Below are positions 34,564-46,737 of a DNA stretch of 64,000 bases, piece after piece (position 1 is the first letter of the stretch; every line of letters starts with the position of its first letter). Position numbers and translations under genes: made by a program. The stretch is from Siphonodentalium dalli (Eukaryota; Mollusca; Scaphopoda; Gadilida; Siphonodentaliidae). The DNA lies in the NCBI GenBank assembly GCA_032622095.1, contig CP136061.1, forward strand, positions 122,586,754-122,650,753. Direction: 5' to 3'. The notes below the pieces were generated by a model that saw only the letters and a program-made list of their open reading frames with translations, did no database searches and was not told the origin of the DNA.

Positions 34564-34955
34564 TATACCCCCACTTTCAAGTTACATGTACGCCTCATTT
34601 TCGACTTAGAAAATTCTGTCCGACTTAAATAACTTTAACAAATATGAACAGATTTTAATAATTTTTGGTATACATGCTTCTCACAATACCTTCTCTACAT
34701 GATGCGGCTAGGGAATTGGCTCAGACTGTTTTTCGTAATATTACACTTCATTTTCGACTTATTTTGACTTTAACAAATATGAACCAATTTGAATAATTTT
34801 TGCTGTACAAGCTTCTTGTGACACCATATCGATATTAGTCCGAATTTTTCTTTAAAGTTAAAAATCTTTTTTGTTGGGTTTATGGATAATGCGGGTTGAA
34901 TTTGCCACGGTGGGGGTATGCTAGCACTCGAGTGCACACCTCTTGTTTAAATTAT
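34564..34955 (+). mobile_element. Family H-related element, 3' portion
   Basis: Starts TTATACCCCCACTTTC, has two units with TTTCGACTTA and TTTAACAAATATGAACMRATTT, and ends GGTGGGGGTATGCTAGCACTCGAG, so C-run and G-run termini are inverted. Confidence 0.55.
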
Positions 34956-36895
34956 CTAAATATGCGGGATTTTGTCTGAAATCAATTTACACACTAAATA
35001 CTAAAAAAAATGTGAACCAATTTATGAACAAATACCCCAGTCTGATGCCCCAACCAACATACTCGTGCGCCCATACAGTGAAATATACGAGGGAAAAGCC
35101 ACATGCACACACTCTATACCCCACCACAATAAACCCAACACACACCCTACCCCCATGTGCATGTGTACACAATTTCTGATCTATATTGTTTACATGTGCC
35201 ATGATTATATATGTATGTACATGTATGTATTGTGTATTAATATTTATACTGTGTCATACCGAACATGTCCGGCGATGGGAGAATAAATTCTGGGTCTGAT
35301 TATGTTTATACGTGATGTTATAGCTTGGTAAGCCCATGCTGACCATATGTGTTACATAGACACAATAAATAATACACACATAATACATTGTGATCATATA
35401 TGTATGGACATTTAGGGTTAAAATGGAACTGTCAAAATATTATCTGATGACTCTTGAAAAAGCCAGACATTGTATAATTTGTAGCTATACGATATCTGTA
35501 TATTCGATAAGATTAATTGGTTTCATTGTCGTGTAACGGTCTACTCATGTGGGAACGAGTCATAAAGTCTGTAAAAAAAATCACGATTATAACAAATCAT
35601 TGATACTTTGTAGCGTTTCGTCCTGCATGTGGGGTCTATATATAAACCCCAAGTATGTTAATACTAAACGAATATCTCGTTAGCTGCATGCATACGAACG
35701 ACTGCATTTCATGTCGTTATGGATTCATATTACAGATGACATTCACAGTCCAATTGATCACTCTCAGATACACATAAAAACATATGAAAACTCATCAGAA
35801 CTCCTCAAGTACTATGCATATTTACTGCACAGAAGATATGATTTTAGTGACATCTTGGTCTGCGACATTGACATTTATCTGGACCGACAGTGGTCCTTCC
35901 CTTCCATATAGCACGCATATTGAGAATGACACTGATCTTTTAAGTTCTGTTCAATCCAATGCTTCATTGACAGATTCAGCTATATACCGGCATTTGTTTT
36001 GGCAGCGTGGAAGGCCAGGAACTATACTAGTGGATGGATGATCTCGAAAATTTGAGTGCGCAAAAGCAAAAACGCTATTGAAAAAATTCGCAAAAAATTA
36101 TTAAATGGTTTCATATTGGAGAACTGACTGAAAGCGGGTGGGTAAATGCTCCTGCTTCATGTGGACGTACACATACATTGTTCGTTGTCTGTTTCACGAT
36201 GAGAAACACACATAGTCCCATATCATATATGTGAAAATGACTTTCCGATTCAGTCTGGTTTGGCGATACTGTCCGGATTGGCGATACCACGTACACGGGG
36301 GTGGATGTCTAAGCTTTTGCTCTAATGTTAATCAGATTGTCTTTTTAGATCTATTTTGTGCCAAGTTGAAAGTGATTTTCCAGCTGACGACTCAAATTTT
36401 AAATAGCAATTTCTTTCATTGATTGCGTACAATAATTTGGTGATAGTTGAAGGAATATTTGGCCTAATCTTATTGGAAGACATGCCATCCTTCATAACTC
36501 TCATAATGTTATCTTCAAAAGAATTTGTCACAAGTCAATAATGAACAATGAATGTGTAATGTCTCGTCGAGAATCGTATTCACTTCATTTCAGTCTGCTT
36601 CTATCTCAGTCCACATGTCCTTATTACCGTGATTGGATTATTTGTTAAGTGAAACATGGAGTTAATTGCCTGTCACATCGCTGAAGCTTAATATTCCAGT
36701 CCTGTGTCCCCCATCTGATAGCTGAGGGCCACTGCTGAACAGGGTGGGCGTGGGGGCCCAAATGTTTTTTTAATGTTTTATCAATGCACTAGGGTGATAT
36801 TCTTATATATGGAAATTGTATATAGTCTGTATATTCATAAAATTGTACACCCTATATCCAATAGAATGTAAAACATGGGACTGAGAACATTTCTA
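34956..36895. other. No feature recognised
   Basis: Includes low-complexity CACACA/TACATGTATG stretches near 35100-35235. Several open frames of 60-85 codons appear but none resembles a known family or has good splice sites. Confidence 0.4.
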
Positions 36896-37380
36896 GCTCA
36901 ACTTTACGTTGTAATGTTTGAGCTATTGCTGTGGGTTGGCGTCCGTCGTGTGTGCGTGCATCTGTCTGTCCATCCATAAACAATTTCCTTTGGTTCACCC
37001 TACAGCTAGGCCACATCCGTCATCCAATCATCACCAAACTTCATATGGATCTTCGGGGTGACCCCAAGATGGGAGCCATCAATTTTTTTCAGAATAAAAA
37101 AAAAACATGGATGCCAGCAGCCATTTTGGATTTCTAATTTGAATCTATTGGCACAACTTTCAGCCCGCATTTATTGGAGAAATGTTTTGATAATTTACAA
37201 GCATGTTTAGGATCACCTCTTATATGGGAGCTATAAAATTTTAACGATTTTCGATGAAAGACATGGCTGCCGCAGCCATCTTGAATTATACTCGTTGCAT
37301 GACTAATTGCATGACTAATGATAAATTATTGTTGAAATTTGTTAACAAACATGGCTGCCAGCAGCCATCTTGGAAATCAG
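36896..37380 (+). mobile_element. Diverged family D element (pearl-like), few monomers
   Basis: Left-terminal hairpin TAGCTCAACTTTACGTTGTA then TGTTTGAGCTATTG, a GTCCGTCGTGTGTGCGTGC tract, and about three diverged monomers with ACATGGMTGCCAGCAGCCAT. Truncated by the family C element at 37392. Confidence 0.7.
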
Positions 37381-37391
37381 ACATCAATTAT

Positions 37392-37845
37392 CAAGCCTGA
37401 GTTTACTGTGCCTGTCATTTGCAGAATGAGGTCCCCAGAGGGTGAATTTAGTGATGCTATCCCGCATAGTGGGCTAGCATCACTAAATTTAACTCTGTGG
37501 ACCTCATTCTGCTAAGGCTTCATCTTCTCTGGAAAGTTTCTTTATTATCAAATTTCTATAGAAACTTCTTCACATTGATTCTATTTCTATTTTAGTTTAG
37601 TTTCTCTCTATCCCCAAATTGGCAGATGACACATTGAATAATCAATGTTCCCAATGGGTGTACATCACAATATTCACCATTTGGGATCTTCAATCTGAGT
37701 CTATATCTCCCATTGCAGGCCATGCAGAATGAGGTCCCCAGAGGATGAATTTAGTGATACTAGCCCGCTATGTGGTATAGCGTCACTAAATTCACCCTCT
37801 GGGGACCTCATTCTGTAATTGACAGGCACACTAAACTCAGGCTTG
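37392..37845 (-). mobile_element. Family C element, full length, opposite orientation to 24323
   Basis: Ends CAAGCCTGAGTTTACTGTG and CACTAAACTCAGGCTTG; the spacer is the reverse complement of that at 24323-24789 (TGAGGCCTTAG-type sequence next to the left hairpin). Flanking 8-mers TCAATTAT and CTCGGTAT do not match, so the duplication has decayed or the flank is rearranged. Confidence 0.8.
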
Positions 37846-37904
37846 CTCGGTATTGAAACACGGTGACAACACAACTTTTTCATTCTTCCCTCATCTTGGT
37901 ATGG

Positions 37905-38545
37905 ACCTCAGCAAGTACCCAGTTTATAAAGGGTTAATAGAGTCACATGTGTATGGACAGCATAGAACATCCAGTGACTAATGATGAACCTTCCTACAAA
38001 TGAATGAATGGGATTCAGCTTAATCAAGTAATTACCCATCAGTCAGTGTTTAGTTCTTTAAGGGTTAATTGAGTCACATGCGTATGGAGAGCTGTCAGTC
38101 TTGAGCGTAGAATTTCCAGTGACTAACAAGGAACCTCCCTAGAAATGAATGAATGGGATTCAATGTAATCAAGTAACTACACATCAGCGAGCATTCAGTT
38201 ATTAAAGGGTCACAGTGAGTATGGAGAGCTGTCATTATTGAGCATGGAACATCCAGTGACTATATAACTAGGAACCTCCCTGGAAATGAATGAATGGGAA
38301 TCAACTTAATCAAGTACCTATATACCCATCACTGAGTAACCAGTTCATAAAGGGTTAACAGAGTGACACGCATATGGAGAGCTGTCAGTATTGAGCATAG
38401 AACATTCATTGACTGACTATAGGAACAACACCACCTCCCTACAAATGAATGACTGGGATTCAACTTAATCAAGTAACTACCAGCGAGTGTTTAGTTCTTG
38501 AAGGCTTAATAGAGTCACATGGATATGGGGAGCTGTCAATGTCAA
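37905..38545 (+). repeat. ~130-150-bp tandem repeat, 4-5 copies
   Basis: Unit marked by AAAGGGTTAATAGAGTCACA, GTATGGAGAGCTGTCAGT, ACATCCAGTGACTA and AAATGAATGAATGGGATTCA. A single diverged unit also appears at 39590-39650 beyond the 149-bp satellite, so the satellite may have arisen within it. Confidence 0.75.
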
Positions 38546-38579
38546 GCATTGAACCAAACCCCATACAGCGCCCTCTACG

Positions 38580-39508
38580 CTATTGCTGCGATATATCACC
38601 GCCACAATGAGTGTACTTTGCAGACGATAAATCTATTTTTACATATCGTCGCGGAACTGTATTTACTACTATTTAGTCACCTATTATTATTTGCAATAAT
38701 GGTAATTCTTTTGGTATTGATATTGGTATTGATAAGAACGCTATCGCTGCGATATATCACTGCCACAATGAGTGTACTTTGAAGACGATAAATCTATTTT
38801 TACATATCGTCGCGGAACTGTATTTACTACTATTTAGTCACCTATTATTATTTGCAATAATGGTAATTCTTTTGGTATTGATAAGAACGCTATCGCTGCG
38901 ATATATCACTGCCACAATGAGTGTACTTTGCAGACGATAAATCCATTTTTACATATCGTCGCGGAACTGTATTTACTACTATTTAGTCACCTATTATTAT
39001 TTGCAATAATGGTAATTCTTTTGGTATTGATAAGAACGCTATCGCTGCGATATATCACTGCCACAATGAGTGTACTTTGCAGACGATAAATCCATTTTTA
39101 CATATCGTCGCGGAACTGTATTTACTACTATTTAGTCACCTATTATTATTTGCAATAATGGTAATTCTTTTGGTATTGATAAGAACGCTATCGCTGCGAT
39201 ATATCACTGCCACAATGAGTGTACTTTGCAGACGATAAATCCATTTTTACATATCGTCGCGGAACTGTATTTACTACTATTTAGTCACCTATTATTATTT
39301 GCAATAATGGTAATTCTTTTGGTATTGATATTGGTATTGATAAGAACGCTATCGCTGCGATATATCACTGCCACAATGAGTGTACTTTGAAGACGATAAA
39401 TCTATTTTTACATATCGTTGTGGAACTGTATTTACTACTATTTAGTCACCTATTATTATTTGCAATAATGGTAATTCTTTTGGTATTGATATTGGTATTG
39501 ATAAGAAC
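38580..39508 (+). repeat. 149-bp satellite, six monomers
   Basis: CTATYGCTGCGATATATCAC starts at 38580, 38741, 38890, 39039, 39188 and 39349. Spacings are 161, 149, 149, 149 and 161: units 1, 5 and 6 carry a 12-bp insertion TATTGGTATTGA that duplicates neighbouring TTGGTATTGA. The monomers are nearly identical, implying recent expansion or homogenisation. Confidence 0.9.
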
Positions 39509-39779
39509 AATATGAACTTAGCCAGACATAGACAATTTTAATCCTAAAACATAAGAACTAAAAACACGTAAGGTATCTCAGCAGAGTGATGGGAGATAAC
39601 TCTGCCTGGAGTTTGGCATAGAACATCAAGTGTCGACTAGGTATTGAAGCTCGCTGACGTCAACGCAGACACGACTTGTTCATTGGTCCCTTATCTCTGT
39701 ATGGACTTGAATAGAGAATTTGTAGAAGAGAAACGCAGTCAGTTAATCGCCTGTCAAATTGCTGATATAATAGATATTA

Positions 39780-39930
39780 CAAGCCTTGAAATAGTGTGTC
39801 TGTCATTTGCAGAATGAGGTCCCCAGAGGGTGAATTTAATGATGCTACCCTGCATAGCGGGCTAGCATCACCAAATTCACCCTCTGGGGACCTCATTCTG
39901 CAAATGACAGACACACTATTTCAAGGCTTG
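39780..39930. mobile_element. Family C element, single-hairpin form (151 bp)
   Basis: CAAGCCTTGAAATAGTGTGT to ACACACTATTTCAAGGCTTG; the entire element folds into one hairpin with a GCATAGC loop region. It is a solo hairpin derivative of the two-hairpin family. Confidence 0.85.
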
Positions 39931-40136
39931 ATAGATAATACATTTGTCTGTGCAGATTAAACCGATGTGCCTGTTTAGAGACTGATCCATCTCACTCTGT
40001 CCCTATATGAGGACTCTGTTGATACAGGCTAACTCCCTCTGACAAATCTTGTTACATTGTTTAGATTAATACGTCATTTTATTTCCGATGACATAGACAA
40101 GACTTCCTTGCTAATGGCTTATACGAATTTGCCAAT

Positions 40137-40353
40137 TACAGTAATGCCCTAAATAATCGACTCCTAAACCACAGCAGAATTATGGATAATTTTTCAGGAT
40201 TTAGTCGGAAATATGGCTTGTTGCCATTCATCGGAAAGCTCTTACTGAGAGCATTCCGATGAATGGCAACAAGCCATATTTCCGACTAAATCATGAAAAA
40301 CTATCCATAATTCTGCTGTGGTTAAGGAGTCAATTATTTAGGGCATAACTGTA
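40137..40353. mobile_element. Family B foldback MITE, complete
   Basis: TA-flanked 217-bp element with arms of ~100 bp, from CAGTAATGCCCTAAATAATC to CAATTATTTAGGGCATAACTG. Confidence 0.88.
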
Positions 40354-40456
40354 ACTTGGAAAATTGATCGTTCCTTGGGGCTGCACTTTTGGTGTTGCAC
40401 AATATTTTTCCGTAGAGGCCATGACCCAAAAAGTTTTCATTTGCTGCATCTGATCC

Positions 40457-40526
40457 AGTTCTGATTAAAACCATACTCAGACTCTAAAAGTACTTTTAGA
40501 GTCTGAGTATGGTTTTAATCAGAACT
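40457..40526. repeat. Perfect 70-bp palindrome with no loop
   Basis: Left half AGTTCTGATTAAAACCATAC... (35 bases) is exactly complementary to the right half. GCATCTGA occurs at 40446-40453 and at 40527-40534, bracketing the palindrome, with TCC between the left copy and the palindrome. Confidence 0.95.
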
Positions 40527-40534
40527 GCATCTGA

Positions 40535-41096
40535 CCCTCATAGAAATATGCCATCGAAACCCTACAGTTGAAGTTGCAGCTCAGTATTCTTAACTACTTT
40601 AGTACTAGAACACAGTCAAGGTTTCCAAATTAAATTCTTTTCCCTAATATTTGCCGATATTCCAGTGGATATTTTATCATAATTAATTTTGAATCGTGAG
40701 TCTGTGGTTTCTAATGAAACCATTTGAATTATAAGGTTCTGGATATAATATAATAAGAAGTTTTCTATGAATCCTTAGTCAATGAATATCAGCATTTGGC
40801 CACAATAATTTTTTTTTATCTAAGTTGTTTTCAGAAGTGGGCAGTCAAATTTAATTTTTATTGTTATTTAATGACCATATCAGTATTGAATGCAAGTCAT
40901 AGCGTCAACAAATAGCTTTAATAGTTGATGATGGGAAACATTATACTTTTGATATTTGCCTCCTGCATGCATCTTGATGGTATATTTTCACTTCAAATTT
41001 GAAATGTCAAGTATAGAGCTTGCTGCATCCATATCAAGTTTGCATGTTGCTGCCAGATTCTATTTGTAATATAGCAGTTTTGTGAACAGTCAAGGG
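40535..41096. other. No feature recognised
   Basis: AT-rich sequence with no repeat match or coding signal seen. Confidence 0.4.
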
Positions 41097-41328
41097 TTAA
41101 CCCTTTGGACCATTTTGTGAAATTATTGTGCCAATGCATAATTCTATTATATATGCAGCCTCGCTTATATAAGAGAATGCATTGGCCTAACAATAGATAC
41201 CTTGACCTTGTAAGTCAATACATTCTCTTATATATGCGAGGCTCCCTATGGGAGACTCAACATATAAGAGAATTTACTGGCACATGATCTTTAATGCTGC
41301 ACCAGAGCAGCTCTCATGAAAGGTTTAA
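41097..41328 (+). mobile_element. Family A element
   Basis: TTAA at 41097-41100 and 41325-41328; both hairpins present, the first shortened. Confidence 0.78.
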
Positions 41329-41961
41329 ACTAGATATGACTATCCCAATGGGTTTTGGGACAACCAGGCATGTGCACTGGGACTACAAATTGGGGAGCCA
41401 TATTAAAGTATTTCAAAGTTGAGACAGGACAATCATTTTGCTAAAATGACAGAGTCTATCAAACGCCGCAATCTCCACTCATTAAATTTGTTTGTTTGTT
41501 TGTTTGTTTTTTTTACAAATTATCCTGTCAGAAGCCCAAACCAGTAATATATTTTGTTCACATGATTACAAATTGCTACCTGCCACAAAGCATGAGTTAT
41601 GATTTCAAATTGTATCTCAACTGGAAATATCATGCAGAATTTATCGTTATTTTTCGGAATAATTTAGAGAGATATTAAAACATTTGAAAAACAACCATGT
41701 TACTTTGAAAACCATCTGTCATCTTCATAGAATGTTTGCTAGGTCATCATCATGAGCGTGATTGAGATGGGAGACAGGACATGCATGCAATCATCCCATC
41801 TATTGTGCTAGCTAAAGCCAGTCATGAATAATAAACTGAAATCCATAACACAATCATTTTTCTGTTATTGAGCCATCACTCTAAGCGAGACTCCAAGAAA
41901 CTCATTTCCCAACCTCAACTTGTTTTTGGATATCGGTTATTAGAGCTCGATCCTAGTGTTT
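41329..41961. other. No feature recognised; short (GTTT)n
   Basis: GTTTGTTTGTTTGTTTGTTT near 41488-41510; otherwise unassigned. Confidence 0.4.
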
Positions 41962-43190
41962 AGCTCACCTGAGACGAAGTCTCCAGTGGAGCTATAGTTA
42001 TCACTCCTCGTCCGTCATCCGTCCATCCGTTTTCGTCAACAATTCTTTAAACATCTTCTTCTCTGAAACGATAAGACCGAATGGGTTCATATTTGGTGTG
42101 GATTTTCCAGGGGCCAGGGACATAACTAAAAAAAATATATATATTTTGATTGAACTGCTTGCTCAATTTAACTAAAAAAGAAAACAATGAAAATCCTTTG
42201 TTTTTAAATGTGAAATATTAAAAAAAAAAAATCCAATTAAATAAAAAAAAACTATCATGATTATAACATCCACTGGGGCACCCTCGAATCACCCCACCAA
42301 ATTTGGTTGAAATCAGTCCAATTCTGGTAGAAAACAGGAACAGACAGATTACCCTTGCCATTTGAAGGGTCAAACACCCATATTACCTTGTAATTTCACA
42401 TTCCCAATGAAACTAAATTTGTTTGACAAGTCATGAATCACTATCAACAATAAGCTTAATATCAACAATATGCTTATAAATAAGTCAACACATGCCACAC
42501 TCTCTGGCATGTGCTATGTGATGGTAATTACAGATGATGTTATCTTGATACTTTTTGATAAACAAATAAGAGATTTATGGGGAGAATGGTTATCTTTGTC
42601 ATTCATTTCAATTTAAATGAGCCATGTCTTTGTTCTTTGCAGTTGTATACTGAACAGATGTTACGATATTATCTTTATAGACCATTATTATATAAAGTCA
42701 TATTCATCTATGCTAATGATATGATATATTGAAATTACAAGATCTATGGATTTACCCCATATATATGGATTGTTAGCTCTAATTATAAGCTAACAACTTA
42801 ATTTGGGGGTGGGTGGCAAATGGGGGGGGGGGGGGTGGTGGTGGTTCTGGTTTTGACTACCAACTTTGGTATTCACTGGGAAATATGTTGTAATTAGACC
42901 AACAAATTGCCACATTTAGAATATTTCTAACTTTAGGAGGGATGTCATATTGGAAATTTCCAACAGTTGGAGATCTTGAAAGTACCAGTTGTAAAATGTA
43001 TAGTTTGGTCCATTTGGGAGTCGACTGGCTATAAGTCAGGGGTTTGCAGTTGGACATTTCAAGTTGAACACCCTCCGCTCCCCCTGCCAGTCAAAGAAGA
43101 CCCTCTAGCTATGTCCCTGTTTATAACTACTTGTTATAAAGTGATTTGACAAGTACTGACTATTGTAGTAATTTTTTAGACACACCACAT
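41962..43190 (+). mobile_element. Family I element
   Basis: 5' hairpin AGCTCACCTGAGACGAAGTC next to TCCAGTGGAGCT, short GTCCGTCATCCGTCC tract, GGGTTCATATTTGGTGTGG module, A/T-rich block at 42130-42260, then a region (TTGGAAATTTCCAACAGTTG, GGGAGTCGACTGGC) collinear with 56385-56640, ending near GTACTGACTATTGTAG. A G14 run occurs at 42822-42835. Confidence 0.65.
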
Positions 43191-43492
43191 CACATCCTCT
43201 CCCAACCACAATCTCTGTCCCTCCCACCCACGCTATAGCCAGATCCCTTCCCTGCACATTAAATACCTTCTCTTGACCAAATACCTTCTTTTGACTACAG
43301 CTTTAGTTGTACAGGCTATTTGACATTCCAATGTGTAGATATCACTTTACCTTGTACAGCTGAGATATTATAAACTAATTATAGTTATCTCAATTCCCAG
43401 CAGACTTGTTGGAACCATTAGATGAATGCAGTTTAATCCAATGTTTTGACTGCTGTTTTTAACAGTTTGACAGTTTAATATTACTATTGGTA

Positions 43493-43742
43493 TTAACCCT
43501 TCATGATGCGAGCTGCGCTTGTGCAGCATTAAAGACCCTGTATCAGTGCATTCTCTTATATATGCGAGTCACCCATTGGGAGCTTCACATATATACGAGA
43601 ATGCACTGGCTTTCAAGGTCAAGGAAATAATGTTAGGACAATGTATTCTCTTAAATATGTGAGGCTCAGTGTATAAATAAGAAAATGCATTGGCACAGGG
43701 TTTCGCAAAATTTCAGGAAGTTACAGTCATGGACGGGGCAAA
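43493..43742 (-). mobile_element. Family A element
   Basis: Left TTAACCCTTCATGATGCGAG, two hairpins (the second partly deleted), right end CAGTCATGGACGGGGCAAAG with a mutated TTAA. Confidence 0.75.
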
Positions 43743-44351
43743 GTCTTGATATATATGTTTATGTTTACTCACAACAGTGGGGCATAGATGTTTTTCCTCA
43801 ATTGAACATGGTGGGGTTTTTTTTTGCCTGTTGAGTTGGTAGTCAGGCATCCAAATAAATCACACATGTCCTATTCTCGCAGGGATGTGCCCATAGGCCA
43901 TTGGGGCTGGGGTGGGGATTGGTTGCAGATTTGTTCAATGAGATGTAATTTTGTTCCCAAAACCCCAAAACCAATTACACAAACTAAATTGAATTAAAAA
44001 TAATAGACCATTGATTAAGAGAAGGGCCGGCCGGGGCTCCTAGTTTTAATATTTCCCAATACTTATTATTTTATAACAAGATATTATGGGGTGGGTCCAG
44101 CTTCTGATGAGGAAAAAATTGCACTGAAAAAAAAAAAAAACTTGTTTGATAAATTTCTTTAAACTTACATGATTGGTATGGTTAATTAAAACCTTTCATA
44201 CTCTTTCTCTGTTTTATCCTACTGTTTTAACTTTTAAATTTGAGTATGAACTACCTGTAGAATCAGTTCCTGATAACATACACTTTTCATATTAAAAAAA
44301 ATCTTCTGATGTATATTATTGCACCACAATTTTGTCTTCCAACACTTCCAA
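43743..44351. other. No feature recognised
   Basis: Unassigned AT-rich sequence. Confidence 0.35.
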
Positions 44352-44520
44352 GTACTGACTCTTCTGGTCTTCAGAGTCCCAGTCTTCTCAGTCTATAAAG
44401 TCTGGTGAGCGAACCACAGTCATTGACTGTCTTGTTTAGTGCAGTTATTCTCTTTTTTCAACTGTTGTCTGAGCTTGTATTCCTAAATTTTCAAGTAAAT
44501 TATTTAAACAGTTTTGAAAA
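44352..44520 (+). mobile_element. Family I 3' end followed by family H fragment
   Basis: CAGAGTCCCAGTCTTCTCAG, GTCTGGTGAGCGA and CATTGACTGTCTTGTTTA are the family I 3' terminus; GAGCTTGTATTCCTAAATTT from 44472 is family H-like. Confidence 0.55.
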
Positions 44521-46133
44521 ACAAATATGTTAATATGGCTATCCTTTATGTCTAGCACAATTGTACATATATAAATGGGGGGAGGGGGTTACCCTTTTTT
44601 GGTTTTGTTGCATTTTGGGATCCCTATAACTGGTTAAAATTATGATAAGTGTGAATTTGTGGAAATAAATATATGCCGGTTTACCTCCCTTGATGACTTG
44701 GTAAGACCAGTGCTACCGGTAACATTTTATCCACATTTGGTGGACTTCCGCTATGTTAAGATATATACTAAGTGAACAGAGCAACATGTTGCCACACAGA
44801 ATACCGTACAAATTTTGTGTAATTTCGTACCTTAAGAACCAAAGAACTATATTGCGAAACGGTGTGATTCGGTTCTCCGATTATTTTATCAACACAAAAG
44901 TCTAAACGCACATTGTCACGAAAAACGCATGACAAGTCAAACATGAGAGTTCTAATTTGCTGTAATATTGATAAATCGTCAACAAGACTATCGCTATAAT
45001 TCTCCGTTCTGTCATCATATTCTTAGTGCGGGAATTGTTCTCAAAGCATATAGGAAATTTGACTTTCGACCCTTTGGTTTCACCATCTTTTTGGAAAACC
45101 CACTTTAAAAATATATAAAACCACAGACTAGTACCTGACCGTTGACAGAGTCAGAAAGGAAGTATGACTGGTAGAGATTCGATTTGTGGTTCATGCTCAG
45201 GGAAGGTATTAAACCTGCTTCATGTATCTTAATAGCAATTTCGTCCGTTGCTTTCTAGGGGATGTTAATTATATTAGCAATGGAAAGGTTTCCCAGGAAA
45301 TTATACCCCCACCCCCACAGTATTTCCTCCACGTGCACCTGCAAATCTAACAATGTCATGATATGATCAACAAACCAACCTCTTGTTACATTGTACCTCA
45401 CCAGGATACTGTACTACTCACACTGCTGGCTTACTATATGCTTTAGAAGGATTTAACCAATTTATGGTAGAATGACTGAGTAGTAAGATGCAAGATTCAT
45501 TGGTGCATATGTACTGAATGAATTAATGATTCCCAATAAAAACCTTGATAATGTTGAAACTCAATCCAGGATAACTTAATTAGAATTTACCTTTTTTTCA
45601 AATTTGTTTCTTCTCAGTCATGCAAAAGATATTTCTAATGATATTTGGAGGTTAAAAACTAGCCGTGTTTTGTCCGAGATCTCGTCAATAACATTCTTTA
45701 GTTACTGAAGCAGAAGCACACCATTGATATTCACAGCTGCTTCCGATGTAATTAGAAAAAATAGAGTCCACACCAGTTGTCTTTGAAAATTGCCTCAAGG
45801 AGACAGTTCGCCGCACACTGCATGTATTCTCAAATTTACTTGAAAAACAGAAAGTCATGTTCTTTCAACTTGTGAAGATTATGATGACAGATAATCAATT
45901 TGAATTAGATTTGTTGACATTGTAGAATTAGTAGTAGACAGGACATGTTCAGTTATTTCCTTATATAGACCACAGGTACCTGGTACAAATAAGACTCGAC
46001 ATGATGATTGATATTATACATGGAGTGGGGGCTGTGAATTGTTTCAGATATTTCTTTTGTAATCTCCTTACTCAAGCATTCAGTTTATATATGATCAGAT
46101 TTATAACAGGTGTGTGACTGAAGCACTGCCATA
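44521..46133. other. No gene recognised
   Basis: Includes a fragment TTATACCCCCACCCCCACAG at 45301 (family H-like start) and otherwise unassigned sequence without convincing exons. Confidence 0.4.
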
Positions 46134-46388
46134 TTAACCCTTTCATGATGGGAGCTGCGCTGGTGCAGCATTAAAGATTCTGTGCCAGTGCATTCTCTTA
46201 GATATGCGAGTCTCCCATAGAGATCTCTCACATATATAAGAGAATGCACTGACTTACAAGGCCAAGGTAAATATTGTTAAAGTCAATGTATTTTATTATA
46301 TATGCAAGGCTTCCTATGGGAGACTCACATCTATAAGAGAATGCATTGGCACAGGGTTTTCACAAAATTCCAGTCATGGAAGGGTTAA
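46134..46388 (-). mobile_element. Family A element, full length
   Basis: TTAA at 46134-46137 and 46385-46388; left end CCCTTTCATGATGGGAGCTG, two hairpins, right end CCAGTCATGGAAGGGTTAA. Confidence 0.82.
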
Positions 46389-46520
46389 GACCAATTATCT
46401 TTAAGTCTTTTAGTAGACCCCAAAATGTCTTATGCCCAGCAAGGCAGGCTTCAGTATTTCTTAATTCCTATAAGTACACTTTGTATGTAGGTACAAGTGT
46501 GTACTGATAATAAATATACC

Positions 46521-46690
46521 AAGTCAACATATGCTGAAATGATATACATGGTAACGTAACAATCACAGTGAGTAGTTACTTGATTCCCATTGATTCATTT
46601 GTAGGGATGTTTGTTCAACTCATCAGCTGAATGTCCCTATACATAAACAAAAGACCGTTAATTGTATAATTTATATAACTGAGTGGGGGT
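46521..46690 (+). repeat. Local duplication, copy 1 (pair at 47870-48150)
   Basis: ATGCTGAAATGATATACATG, GAGTAGTTACTTGATTC and ATTGTATAATTTATATAACTGA recur in order at 47892-48148, the second copy containing an extra ~110 bp. Confidence 0.65.
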
Positions 46691-46693
46691 GGT

Positions 46694-46717
46694 GGGGGGG
46701 GGGGGGGGGGGGGGGGG
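46694..46717 (+). repeat. G24 homopolymer
   Basis: An uninterrupted run of 24 G preceded by GGGGGTGGT. Likely a site of length polymorphism or sequencing error. Confidence 0.9.
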
Positions 46718-46737
46718 TCATGCAATAACTGAAAAGT

